This document shows, piece after piece, positions 42,767 through 53,473 of a stretch of DNA of 64,000 bases. The notes beneath the pieces are model-generated. The model was not told where the DNA came from, searched no databases, and was given only the letters and a program-made list of their open reading frames with translations. The position numbers and the translations under genes are program-made. This stretch comes from Diplonema papillatum (Eukaryota > Euglenozoa > Diplonemea > Diplonemida > Diplonemidae), in assembly GCA_030068145.1 (NCBI GenBank), contig JAPJBO010000091.1, positions 186,001 to 250,000 of the forward strand, given 5' to 3'. The stretch's first letter is position 1. Each line of letters starts with the position of its first letter.

Positions 42767-44690
42767 TGGCCATATAAGCAACTTTTGAAACATTGCTGGC
42801 CATATAAGCAATTTTGAAACATTGCTGGCCATGTAAGCAATTTTCTGAAACATTGCTGGCCATATAAGCAGTTTCTGAAACATTGCCACTGGCCATATAA
42901 GCAGTATTGAAACATTGCTGGCCATATAAGCAGTTTTCGAAACATTGCTACTGGCCATATAAGCAGTATTGAAACATTTCTGGCCATATAAGCAGTTTTT
43001 GAAACACTGCTGGCCATATAAGCAGTTTTCTGAAACATTCCTGGCCATACAAGCAGTTTTGAAACATTGCTGGCCATATGGGTCGATTTAAAAAAGGGGG
43101 GGGGGGGTTCACTTCTGGTCGGGTTTTTTGCTTTCCGTTGATGTTCACGCAGCTCAGACACAAGGAATCGTCCCAGAAAGTTGTTTTAGGAGGTATTCTG
43201 ACCATAAACTTGGAGAAGCCATCAACAAAACATGAAAACAGCCCCCAAACTGGTGAATTCACCCTATTTTCAATCACTTTAGGGCACCTGTGGTGTGACT
43301 GCTGTGCAATGCCTTTTTGTCGCCGCACCACCCCAGAACGCCTTGAAAACCCCCCAGAACACTCTGGAAGAACCCCAGAACACCTTGGAAGACCCCCAAA
43401 CCACCTTGGAAGACCCCATACTACCTTTAAAGACCCCCAGAACACCTTGGCAGAACACCTTCAAGGCCCCCAGAGGACATTGGAAAACCCCTGGCGCACA
43501 TTGGCAGACCCTCAAAACACCTTGACAGACCTCTTGAACACCTTGGAACCCCCCAGAACACCTTGGAAACCCCCCAGAACACCTCGGAAACCCCTCAGAA
43601 CACGTTGGAAAGCTCCCAGGATACCCTGAAAGACCACCAGAGCACCTTGGTCGACCCCACCCAACCTTGGAAGACCTGTAGCACACCTTAGAAGTACCCA
43701 GAACACCTTGTCAGAACTCCTTGCTAAGCCCCCAGACACCTTGGAAACCCCGAGAACACCTTGAAACCCCCCAGAATACCTTAGAACCCCCCCAGAACAC
43801 CTTGAAAACCCTCCAGAACACCTTGGACACTCCTCAGAACACCTTGGAAGACCCCCTTACAACCTTGGAAACACCCAGAGCACCTTGGAAAACCCCCCAG
43901 GACACTTTGGAAGACCCCCTGGACACTTTGGAAGACCCTGGACACTTTGGAAGACCCCCGGCACACCTTGGACGACCTTCAGAACACCTCGGAAGGTGTC
44001 CTGGGGGTCTTCCAATGTGTTGTGGGGGGGTTTTCAAGGTGCTCCAGGGGTTCCAAGGTGTTCAAGAGGTCTCGTAAGGTGGTTTGAGCGTCTGCCAACG
44101 TGCGCCAGGGGTTTTTCAGGGGGCTTGAAGGTGTTCTGTCAAGGTGTTCTGGGGGTCTTTCAAGGTAGTTTGGGGTCTTCCAAGGTGGTTTGGGGGTCTT
44201 CCAAGGTGTTCTGGGGTTCTTCCAGAGTGTTCTGGGGGGTTTTCAAGGCATTCTGGGGGTTCTTCCAGTGGAGCAGCGACAAAAAGGCATTGCACAGCAG
44301 TCCCACCACAGGTGCCCCAAAATGATTGAAAATAGGGTGAATTCACCATTTTGGGGGCTGTTTTCATGTTGTGTTGATGGCTTCTCCAAGTTTATAGTCA
44401 GAATACCTCCTAAAACAACTTTCTGGGACGATTCCTTGTGTCTGAGCTGCGTGAACATCAACGGAAAGCAAAAAACCCGACCAGAAGTGAACCCCCCCCC
44501 CCCCCCCCCCTTTTTTAAATCGACCCATATAAGCAATCTTTTGAAATATTGCTGGCCATATAAGCAGTATTTTGAAACATTGCTGGCCATATAAGCAGTT
44601 TTCTGAAACATTGCTGGCCATATAAGCAATTTATGAAACTTTAGTGGCCATATAAGCAGTTTATGATAAGTAGGCTGGCCATATAAGCCA
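42767..44690 (-). repeat. ~30-bp minisatellite, minus orientation, interrupted
   Basis: Units TGGCCATATAAGC...GAAACATTGC lie at 42767-43079 and 44527-44690, split by a foldback element. They are the reverse complement of the 36050-37492 array. Confidence 0.9.
43080..44526. mobile_element. Foldback element, TSD ATAT
   Basis: It begins GGGTCGATTTAAAAAAGG and ends with the reverse complement, with poly-G/poly-C next to each end. ATAT (43076-43079 and 44527-44530) flanks it, and joining the flanks restores an ordinary array unit. The outer arms (about 200 bp each) are unique sequence. The centre is a tandem repeat of AGAACACCTTGGAAGACCCC type, about 24 bp, whose orientation flips near 43990. The left arm is longer than the right. 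There is no protein domain. Confidence 0.85.
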
Positions 44691-45183
44691 TGTTGTCCAA
44701 TATTTTATAGCCTCCATGGTCTCCCTGACCCCCCTCGGAAGGCCCCTGAGGTACCCAAAGGATCCCCTTGTGACCCCCCACAAATGGGCGACAAAGTGGA
44801 TTAGGCGACAAAGTGGATTGGCGACAAAGTGGGTTATACTCCAGTTACCGTATTTCTAAAAACGTTGGCCCCCCTAAAAGTTGGCCGGAAAAAATGTTGG
44901 CCGGAAAAAAAACCTGGCGGTTTTGGGGGGGCGCCAGGTTTATTTCCGGCCAACATTTTTTCCAACCAACATTTTTTTTGGTAAAAGCAAGTTGTACTTA
45001 GCCAGCGTACTAGCTCTGACCTCGACCCCCGAGCCCGGAACTGGTAAACTGGTCTGTATCCAGATTTTGTGCACAGGGGGAGGGCAGACACCCCCGTTCG
45101 GCAACGAATGCCTGCAGAGCGAAGTCGTACCGGATAGCGGTGGCATGGTGGACAAAGAACGAAGAAAGCCATACGCCTGCTAC
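44691..45183. other. MITE fragment and a stem-loop
   Basis: Bases 44787-44835 carry three CGACAAAGTGGRTT words of the MITE family. Bases 44891-44960 form a stem (AAAATGTTGGCCGG/CCGGCCAACATTTTTT and AAACCTGGCG/CGCCAGGTTT). No gene is seen. Confidence 0.6.
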
Positions 45184-46608
45184 GGGAAACAAAGGGACGA
45201 GTGGGCCTACAACAGCGTCAGTGGGAAACAAAGGGACGAGTGGGCCTACAACAGCGTCAGTGGGAAACGAAGGGACGAGTGGGCCAACAACAGCGTCAGT
45301 GGGAAACGAAGGGACGAGTGGGCCTACAACAGCGTCAGTGGGAAACGAAGGGACGAGTGGGCCAACAACAGCGTCAGTGGGAAACGAAGGGACGAGTGGG
45401 CCAACAACAGCGTCAGTGGGAAACGAAGGGACGAGTGGGCCAACAACAGCGTCAGTGGGAAACGAAGGGACGAGTGGGCCAACAACAGCGTCAGTGGGAA
45501 ACGAAGGGACGAGTGGGCCAACAACAGCGTCAGTGGGAAACGAAGGGACGAGTGGGCCAACAACAGCGTCAGTGGGAAACGAAGGGACGAGTGGGCCAAC
45601 AACAGCGTCAGTGGGAAACGAAGGGACGAGTGGGCCTACAACAGCGTCAGTGGGAAACGAAGGGACGAGTGGGCCAACAACAGCGTCAGTGGGAAACGAA
45701 GGGACGAGTGGGCCTACAACAGCGTCAGTGGGAAACGAAGGGACGAGTGGGCCAACAACAGCGTCAGTGGGAAACGAAGGGACGAGTGGGCCAACAACAG
45801 CGTCAGTGGGAAACGAAGGGACGAGTGGGCCAACAACAGCGTCAGTGGGAAACGAAGGGACGAGTGGGCCAACAACAGCGTCAGTGGGAAACGAAGGGAC
45901 GAGTGGGCCTACAACAGCGTCAGTGGGAAACGAAGGGACGAGTGGGCCAACAACAGCGTCAGTGGGAAACGAAGGGACGAGTGGGCCAACAACAGCGTCA
46001 GTGGGAAACGAAGGGACGAGTGGGCCAACAACAGCGTCAGTGGGAAACGAAGGGACGAGTGGGCCAACAACAGCGTCAGTGGGAAACGAAGGGACGAGTG
46101 GGCCAACAACAGCGTCAGTGGGAAACGAAGGGACGAGTGGGCCAACAACAGCGTCAGTGGGCCAACAATAGCGTCGGTGGGAAACGAAGGGACGAGTGGG
46201 CCTACAACAGCGTCAGTGGGAAACGAAGGGACGAGTGGGCCTACAACAGCGTCAGTGGGAAACAAAGGGACGAGTGGGCCTACAACAGCGTCAGTGGGAA
46301 ACGAAGGGACGAGTGGGCCAACAACAGCGTCAGTGGGAAACGAAGGGACGAGTGGGCCAACAACAGCGTCAGTGGGAAACGAAGGGACGAGTGGGCCTAC
46401 AACAGCGTCAGTGGGAAACGAAGGGACGAGTGGGCCAACAACAGCGTCAGTGGGAAACGAAGGGACGAGTGGGCCTACAACAGCGTCAGTGGGAAACGAA
46501 GGGACGAGTGGGCCTACAACAGCGTCAGTGGGAAACGAAGGGACGAGTGGGCCTACAACAGCGTCAGTGGGAAACAAAGGGACGAGTGGGCCTACAACAG
46601 CGTCAGTG
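45184..46608 (+). repeat. 39-bp minisatellite, about 36 units
   Basis: The unit is GGGAAACGAAGGGACGAGTG followed by GGCCAACAACAGCGTCAGT, with C/T-A and A/G variants. One truncated unit sits near 46153-46180. The length (13 codons) keeps all three plus frames and two minus frames open, so the 580-, 539- and 343-codon ORFs are by-products. There are no spacers, so this is not a CRISPR array. It abuts a hAT coding end. Confidence 0.95.
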
Positions 46609-47095
46609 AAGGGCTTGGGTTAGTCATCATATCTTTGCGCATGACCCCCACTTTGTCGACGCACGCTTCATACTCCGGCCACGTGGCGAAGTTCAGTGTT
46701 CTTGGGCTCGCAATCCACGCATTGAGGTACGCCTCCATAGCGCTCCTCGGGATGTCACTGCCACGTTCATACGGGCCATTGAGCCCGAGCATTAGCACGT
46801 CGGTCAGCGTCTGCTCGTGAAGCCTCTTCCTGGCTTTTGTCAACACCCTTTTCATGTTTGAAAAGACACGCTCGACCGATGCTGTCCCCATTGGCAGGAC
46901 AACAGCAATGGCAAACAGATTGTTTGTCTCTGGAAATGCCGTCGAAAGGTTCGATGACTTCAGCAGCCCCAGCATGACCTCTTCCAATGCACCCGGTGGT
47001 TGAACACGGTGGAAGTACACTGTGGTACCCCGTGGTAGCACACTGTGGTACCCCGTGGTGCACGGTGGTAGTACACTGTGGTACCGTGTACACAC
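46592..47095 (-). pseudogene. hAT transposase C-terminal fragment
   Basis: The minus frame reads DLSTAFPETNNLFAIAVVLP-like sequence (LSTAFPETNNLFAIAVVLPM), then GTASVERVFSNMKRVLTKAR and RLHEQTLTDVLMLGLNGP. This is the hAT dimerisation motif (SVERVFS--K----K-R). The frame ends SLTLL-stop, with the stop inside the first 39-bp repeat unit. Catalytic N-terminal parts are not found upstream before E2 begins at 47151. Confidence 0.7.
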
Positions 47096-47355
47096 TGTAG
47101 TAGTACACTGTGGGTAGCCGGTTTCTCCGGGAAAACAATAATAGCTGAGATGGTGTGATCGGTATAACCATGGGGTACTACGGGGGAACTACGGGGAACT
47201 GGCCTTGGGGTGTCCTTTTTTTTTTTGGTGGTTCTTGAGGGGCATAGGTCTCATGTTTCCCTCAGACTGCGGGGGCTTTGGAGTTAGTTAAAGGGTTTGG
47301 GGCTTTTTGGGGGTGTTGGTGGACAGGGGCGCCAGGGGTCTTCAAACCGGCGCGT

Positions 47356-47691
47356 TTAAATTTAGGGAAAACGACAAAGTGGATTCTATATAACTGGATT
47401 ACGACAAAGTGGATTCTAATCCACTTTGTCGCCAATCCACTTTGTCGCCTAATCCACTTTGTCGCCCCGTATGACGGACCTAAGCTCACTTTTGATGGTT
47501 TCAATGAACTCAAACAGCTCAAAATAGTCACTTTCCCTGTGGGAACTTTTTGTGAAAGGGTCCCCCTATATAATTCATGCCGGTTGTCAGAAGCGACAAA
47601 GTGGATTATTACTGGATTATAATCCACTAATAATCCACTTTGTCGTAATCCAGTTATATAGAATCCGTTTTGTCGTTGACCCTAAATTTAA
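47356..47691. mobile_element. MITE, CGACAAAGTGGATT family, complete copy
   Basis: Ends are TTAAATTTAGGG on both sides read inward, then AACGACAAA and TTCTATATAACTGGATTACG. The internal sequence matches 35275-35370 inverted. No coding region. No convincing target duplication was found. Confidence 0.7.
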
Positions 47692-47745
47692 CAGAGAAGC
47701 ATTGCATAATAAAGCTAGACAGCTTTATGAAATGCTTCTCTGTGT
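47692..47745. repeat. Stem-loop beside the MITE
   Basis: CAGAGAAGCATT...TAAAGCT is followed after a 4-base loop by AGCTTTAT...AATGCTTCTCTG, giving a long stem. Role unknown. Confidence 0.65.
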
Positions 47746-47878
47746 TCTAACATCTGCTGCTGTAGCCTAAACGAAATGTGACCCCAATACGATGCAATCG
47801 CCTTACAGGTGACTTTTGCATCCGGAATCTCAAGCGAGCTCGAACTCTAAATAAAGCGCAAATCATCTCTCTCGTAAA

Positions 47879-48832
47879 ATGATCGTTTCCATTGAACTGG
47901 CTACAAAAGAAAGTACCCAAATAAAGGCACGAAACAAAATTCAAAAGCGTAAAATGCAATTCTGTATCGGCGTTACGTTTCACTGCTTTACGAAATATCT
48001 CCAAGTCCGCACGACGGAAGAGCGTGAGGAGAACGACAACAGCGAGACCGAAGAAAGCGACACCATCGACCTGAAGGAAGAAGACATGAAGTACAACGCC
48101 GACTTTATGACTAACGGCTCGCTGCAAACGTTCCACGAGTCCACAATACGGCCGCACCTGCTGGAATGCGGAAACCAGCTTGCAGAAAAGAAAGACGCTC
48201 CTTTCCTTAGGGGGGCTACCGGTGTCGCACGTCGCTGGTTTTATAAGGAGCGCGACGACGAGACGGAAGTGCTCAACGACGCGGGACTACAAAAGGTCGT
48301 CGAAAAGAAGTTGAACCTCCATATAGTGGTCCGTTTGGAGCTGAAAAAGCACTCGGCAAAGCACGTCCGAAAGCACCTGCTAACACACGACGCGGAAGTG
48401 CACGACAACTCATACACATCGCGGGCGGACAGTAGCTCGATGATTACGAACAAGTTGGAGGAGGCGCTGTGTGACAGGTTCGGCAAGGTGGGGCTGAAGT
48501 TCGGACCCTCTTGGGTGCTTTGTATTTGTGGCACAAAGGTCAGCAACCCGCCGGACAGGCTTTCTGACGGGACGTCGTTTGTACGACACGGTTGTCGATG
48601 CCCGAAGTTCGCCAAGAAGCTGTCAAAGAACGCGAAAGCAGACCTAAAAGCTTTCAGAGAAAAAGAAGCTGCTAAAAATAAGAAGAAGGTGGCGGCCAGG
48701 AAGGATCTCACAAGGGGCATGTCCGAACAAGAAAAGGCCAACGCCAAAAAGATGTTTGAAATGGTTGGCTTCAAACGAAAGGCAGACGAGGAAGCAGAGG
48801 TCGAGAACCCACGCAAAGAGGCAAAAATCTAG
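47879..48832 (+). CDS. E2 ORF1, unrecognised 317-aa protein
   Basis: This is an intact ORF from ATG to TAG inside transposon E2. It has an acidic stretch (residues 47-69) and paired Cys motifs LCICG (215, 217) and GCRCP (239, 241) that could bind metal. A Lys/Arg/Glu-rich C-terminus (244-317) suggests nucleic-acid or nuclear association. No domain I can name. It lies upstream of ORF2 on the same strand with 212 bp between. Whether the two are separate genes or joined by splicing is unclear. A DNA-binding accessory protein is a guess from context only. Confidence 0.6.
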   Translation: MIVSIELATKESTQIKARNKIQKRKMQFCIGVTFHCFTKYLQVRTTEEREENDNSETEESDTIDLKEEDMKYNADFMTNGSLQTFHESTIRPHLLECGNQLAEKKDAPFLRGATGVARRWFYKERDDETEVLNDAGLQKVVEKKLNLHIVVRLELKKHSAKHVRKHLLTHDAEVHDNSYTSRADSSSMITNKLEEALCDRFGKVGLKFGPSWVLCICGTKVSNPPDRLSDGTSFVRHGCRCPKFAKKLSKNAKADLKAFREKEAAKNKKKVAARKDLTRGMSEQEKANAKKMFEMVGFKRKADEEAEVENPRKEAKI

Positions 48833-49044
48833 CTTTCTGGTGATAGCCTCCATCGTAAAGGCATTTCTTTTTTTGTGTGTTCCCGACGATCAATTATAGT
48901 TTTTTGTTGTCTCAATTCTCTTTTGTTCTGGATGTCCATTGGAAGCGACGGCCTGTCTATCCGGCGGCAACTCGGGTATTCGACTAGCTGACGAAGAGAA
49001 ATTAACGTTTGTAATGTCGGTGTGTTCAAAACCAATGCAGGGGT

Positions 49045-51405
49045 TTGTTGCAGGAAAAGGAACGAGAGCGAGTCAGGAAAGCCTGGAACAACGGGGAGAT
49101 GAAGATTGACGTTACTTTCGTGAAGCCGTGTGGAATGCGCCATGAAGGTTTTCTCGTCGAGAATGCTGACTGGAACGCTATCGTAGGACTTGCGAAGTCG
49201 GTTGGCTACGCGCTTGCTGGGACATATGTGCGCCTCGCTACCGGCCCCCCTTCAACAGTTTGTCTGGCCGACTGTCCTGTTGTTCTCAGAGAGGACTTGT
49301 GGAAGCTCAGTTGCGGCCATTGCGTGCTTGTACCAGTCCTCGACAAGAATCGCGCTGTGGTGACGGACGGCGGAGGCCTGGCCGACGGAGAACTGCGAGG
49401 TATCGTAGACAGCCTGATGGCGGAAGATGTCAAGATCCGACGCATACCCCGGGTACTCCTCATTATCCAGCGAGTAAAAGTGAGTCGTTTCAGGGTTGAG
49501 CGAGCATGGCAGAGCAACCTGGTTGCGCGTGATATCTCGTTTTTGTGTGCCATCGAAGACAAGGATGTCGCCTTGCAGCACGATAGCACACCTGTTAACG
49601 AGAATTGGCATGCAATCCACTTGACAGCAACTTGGATGCAAGGAACATCACAAAGGCACCATTTCCTGAAGGCGTGCCTTTCAACCGTGCACGATGGCAG
49701 CATGGTGGAAGACGCAGTGACAGAAATCTGTTGCTACTTCTCGTCTCTCACGCAAGAACTTCGAGGGCTTGGCGTTCTCGGCCCTGATGCCTTTTTCGAG
49801 CAAGACCGCTTCTGCTGTATGTTTACGGACCGCGGAGCAGGTGTGGGGGGCCTCAAACAACCCCGGGTATACGAACCAGTGCACAGGTTGCATCGGACGA
49901 TGAGCAGGGTTGTGACCGAGCTCAAGATTGGGAAGGAGATGACGTTCCTGTGTGCAGCAGCGAACGACGTGGCATCTTCACCTGCATTTGCTGTATGGCT
50001 GCGGGAACAGGGCGGCCCGGAGTTGAAAGGTGTGTTGTGGCAGAGGGCGACGACAGGGAGATTCGGAACGTCCTGGGCAGCCGCGTGGTCTCTATCATGC
50101 ACCGTTGGTCAGAAGACCCTATTGGGATGGTACTTGGACTTCCTCGGCAGCTTTGATGAAACGACAGAGTATTCGAAAAAAAAGAAGAATATCGTCATGT
50201 ACCTGACTCCTCGTGGTACCCAGGAGCGCTTCCGTCGAATAGGTTTAGCATTTGAGATCATTGCATATCCGGCGTTGAGGCGAATCTGGCAGTACGCTGG
50301 GGAAGAAGTACTCGACGACGACTTTACTGCCGGCTTTGCCAGCGATTTGATGGCTACCCTGGGTCTCTATTTCACAAAAATTCGAACTGGAAAGGACATT
50401 TTCGGGAATCCGCTGTGGATGGAAAAAGCGAGACGAGGTGTGACATTTCCTACGAAGGCCCCGGAAGTAAAGTTTGTGTGCCAGCGGAACTCCGTTCAGC
50501 AGTTCATTCGGCGTATGAAAGCCCACTTAGACGCGGCTGGCTCTATTGCGAGCTATTACGGAGGTCCCGGCGTGCAGATGCCAACCATTAAACCCATAGA
50601 CGAGGCAACAGATTCAGCTTTCCTGTCTTCTGTTGCCCACAGGTTTGCCTGCGGCATTGTTGCAGAGCTGACCATGTACAGCAAGGCAACAGCGGATACC
50701 CCAAGACCCGTAAAGCTAGGACCGAGTCTCATAGAGGGCACCGTTGGATCCATGAAACGTCACCTGCAACAGCAGACAAACACGCGCATCCGCGATGAAT
50801 GCATCAGGGCAAAGCTATCGAGCACCAACGCTCACCTGAGCATTCACCAGCCCTACCCAAAGACAATTCAGCAATATGCTGCGCAAAGGATAGAAACTAT
50901 CCAGGCGAGGAAAGACCGATGCGGTTTGCTGAAGTTGACCCACTACAAGGCGAAGCAAGTTTCTCATGACGACAGGAAAAAGTGGCAGGCAGAACGCAAT
51001 GACTTCATCAAAAGGATTCCTTGGCGATTCGATGCAGACAGTCATTGGCGAAAGGATGCGCTTGTGCAGCAAGCTGAACGGCGAGGTATCAAGTCCTGCC
51101 AAAACTGGAGCAAAGACAAGCTTGTGTCTGCATGTCAGGAAGCTGATGAGAAGTTGCTTCTTGACGAGCTAAAACAGCACGCCCTTGCCCGAAGCATGCG
51201 ATTCCGGGCTAATGTTGTTGCTGGCAAGTTGCTCCATGACCTGGAACAGAAGGATGCAAAAACCGAAGAACCCGAGGCTTTGCCGCGTCCGAGGTCTCCC
51301 TCCCGGCAGCGAAAGAAGCAACCCCAAGAAGACGAGCCCCCCCTGAAAAAGGTGCGCTTCGAGACAGCTAATAGCGAGGATAGTGAAAGCAGCGAGGAGA
51401 TGTAG
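49045..51405 (+). CDS. E2 ORF2, unrecognised ~780-aa putative transposase
   Basis: The open frame is 786 codons with no break. The first in-frame ATG is at 49099 (MKIDVTFVKP); alternatively an exon begins after gtttgttgcag at 49053. The middle is a compact globular-looking region rich in Trp and aromatic residues (e.g. CCMFTDRGAGVGGLKQPRVY, WAAAWSLSCTVGQKTLLGWY, GPSLIEGTVGSMKRHLQQQT). The C-terminus is basic with an NLS-like PRSPSRQRKKQ and PPLKKVRF, ending in a Ser/Glu tail. I cannot assign a DDE, YR or other catalytic motif with confidence. Its size, nuclear signal and position as the only large protein in a TIR element argue for a transposase. Confidence 0.6.
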   Translation: MLQEKERERVRKAWNNGEMKIDVTFVKPCGMRHEGFLVENADWNAIVGLAKSVGYALAGTYVRLATGPPSTVCLADCPVVLREDLWKLSCGHCVLVPVLDKNRAVVTDGGGLADGELRGIVDSLMAEDVKIRRIPRVLLIIQRVKVSRFRVERAWQSNLVARDISFLCAIEDKDVALQHDSTPVNENWHAIHLTATWMQGTSQRHHFLKACLSTVHDGSMVEDAVTEICCYFSSLTQELRGLGVLGPDAFFEQDRFCCMFTDRGAGVGGLKQPRVYEPVHRLHRTMSRVVTELKIGKEMTFLCAAANDVASSPAFAVWLREQGGPELKGVLWQRATTGRFGTSWAAAWSLSCTVGQKTLLGWYLDFLGSFDETTEYSKKKKNIVMYLTPRGTQERFRRIGLAFEIIAYPALRRIWQYAGEEVLDDDFTAGFASDLMATLGLYFTKIRTGKDIFGNPLWMEKARRGVTFPTKAPEVKFVCQRNSVQQFIRRMKAHLDAAGSIASYYGGPGVQMPTIKPIDEATDSAFLSSVAHRFACGIVAELTMYSKATADTPRPVKLGPSLIEGTVGSMKRHLQQQTNTRIRDECIRAKLSSTNAHLSIHQPYPKTIQQYAAQRIETIQARKDRCGLLKLTHYKAKQVSHDDRKKWQAERNDFIKRIPWRFDADSHWRKDALVQQAERRGIKSCQNWSKDKLVSACQEADEKLLLDELKQHALARSMRFRANVVAGKLLHDLEQKDAKTEEPEALPRPRSPSRQRKKQPQEDEPPLKKVRFETANSEDSESSEEM

Positions 51406-51784
51406 CGCAGAAACGTCACAGGTTTGCAGACTGGGTTATTTCATCAAGATGTTGGAACCGTTTGACCGTCGAGATCCCACAAATTTCGCTTTCCAATTTC
51501 CGGAGGACGTGTGCCGTCTTGTTTTTTGGTCGTTTTATTTTGTTTTTACGCAGTGTCTTCTTCTTCATCCTCTTGGCTTTCCGACCTTCGTGGGCCAAAT
51601 ATCATCAGAATTGTCCACATTGTGTGACAGAAAGGTGCAAAGTCGCTAGGAAGTGCTCGCCAAGATCAAGAATCACAGCCCTGAAGTACTCAGCAAAAAC
51701 TGAAAAAGCAAAAAAAAAAACGACACCCCCCCCCCTGGTTGAACTACGGGGGAACTACGGGGAACTGGCCCACCGACCACACCA

Positions 51785-53473
51785 TGAGATTTTTTTTTGA
51801 CCCAGACCAGTTTCCAGGCCAACTCTGGTCTGGCGACCAGCTGACCCCCCCCAAGCTAGTAGGCTGTACTTAGCAGATTTCACTGCTACACCTAGTCAGG
51901 CAGGGCCCTCACCGGAAGCTGTTCTCCCGCGCTACAGGGATAGCGCAAGGGTTTGCTGGGATCGCCGACGGCTTAGATACACGGGCCGTCATGATCGCCA
52001 TCACCAACGACTTCTTACCTCCAGGGCCACCCCAAGCCACCCCCAAAAGCACGTCCAAGTGGAGCTTTGGTCTTGAAGAGTAAGAGTGGGAATCCAGTTG
52101 AGGAGCCACATTGTTGCCGAACTTACCGTGATGATGCTCATGGTCGACTCGAGTTTCGTCGGCTCTGCAGCTTTTTGCCACGGTGGAAGGACCCGCCAGC
52201 GACTGCGCCCGACCTCGCTCCCGCGAGCGATTACGTTGATCGATCAAAAAATATTGCATGCCTAATACTCTCCAGGGAAAAGACTTGCGATAAGGGGTAC
52301 TATGGACCTACGGAAGTGGCCGGTACCACGTGGGTTGCTGCCACCTCCAGTCAAAAAGTTCTGGACTTGGCTTCTGGGAGGAGCACCCCGGATCCAACAG
52401 CGGCTGTGCAGCACACTCAACATATCAAAGAGGAACTTCTTCCTTTGTCCTACTCTCGCGTTCCTACCAACATGTTGCACAAGCGTACGCCATGCCCCAA
52501 CTGTGTTGTGCGCCAAGACAGCTGCGAACAGAGAAGGATGCATAAACCGGGACATGTCAGACGTTCATCAAAGACACGACTCCGCAAGCCTCATGTCCGG
52601 GTACCGAGTAGGGACGGCGAGCAATTTTAGCATCACAAAGAAAGCCGGATGTTGGCTTTGGGCTGCGTTCCAGGGGAGGTGGATGGTGTGCGCGAAGGTT
52701 ACAGCCGTCCTGGATGTGCATGGAGCAGAACTCCAACCGTGGCTCATGCCACTATCGCCAGATAGTCGTTGTTAGTTTAGATTACCGGGTGTTGCCCAGT
52801 ACTGAGTCTACAACGTAGGGGGAAAAGGATGTGCATCCAGACAGCACCAATCCATTAACAGATTCCGTTTCATTTGTGTACAAGAGGCGAACTAACAGAA
52901 ATCCAATCACTGGGTAACTTTGTAGGAGAAATAACAGAAATATCCAATCACTGAGTGAGCTCTATTATCTAGTCCAAAAACAATACACTTTTTCATAGAC
53001 AAAAGCCGGGTTGGCTATTCACATTGCATGTTCATAGGACCGCCAGTCTCGAAAAAATCAAAAGAAATGCGTGTGGGTGTGGAAATCAACACGTGGAGCG
53101 TAAGCCCTGCCCCGACTAGGCTAGGCCCGCAGTGCTGGCTGCATACGTGCAAACGTTTGCGCAAACGTTTGCGTTTGCGTTGTGCAGATCTGGCAGAGCC
53201 GTCTGCAAACGTTTGCAAACAGCAACAGTGCAGTGCGTGTCGAGGCTATTTTTTTTTGCCGTGCGTTGCGCTGAAAGAGTTTCTCACGTTGCGACTATTC
53301 GAAAGGAAAAGCTGGGACTGACAGATGATTGTCGTAATCTAACTGACAGTCAGCAGTCTGCGTCTGCAACTTTTCAAAAATCGTCTGCAGACGGCAACAC
53401 TGGGCTCCGGAAGGTTTTTGCAGCCAAACATTTAGTGACAAAGATGTTGGTAAACAGGGGAGAAGGACGGTAC
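51785..53473. other. Intron A/B beside exon A
   Basis: Minus-strand open segments at 52262-52555 and 51909-52259, and a third frame above 52560 (SGFLCDAKIARRPYSVPGHE), look coding-like but broken. They may be a decayed transposase of unknown type. GCAAACGTTTGC palindromes lie at 53145-53220. No intact gene is seen. Confidence 0.35.

Larger units (their letters stand above)
47151..51784 (+). mobile_element. Putative autonomous TIR transposon E2, TSD TGAGA
   Basis: Ends read inward TGGTGTGATCGG (left) and TGGTGTGGTCGG (right). Each reaches GGTGTC plus a T-tract about 65-75 bp in, while the GGGGAACTAC block between these marks points the same way at both ends. TGAGA lies directly outside both (47146-47150 and 51785-51789). 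It carries two long plus-strand ORFs with no decay, plus a nested MITE at 47356-47691. E1 and E3 share the end structure. It cannot be placed in a known superfamily by eye. Confidence 0.78.

Noticed and set aside
45184-46608. CRISPR array
   Set aside because: Units are contiguous with no spacers, the sequence is eukaryotic, and no cas genes are present.
44881-46820. 580-, 539-, 343- and 222-codon ORFs
   Set aside because: These are by-products of the 39-bp (13-codon) minisatellite, open in five frames.
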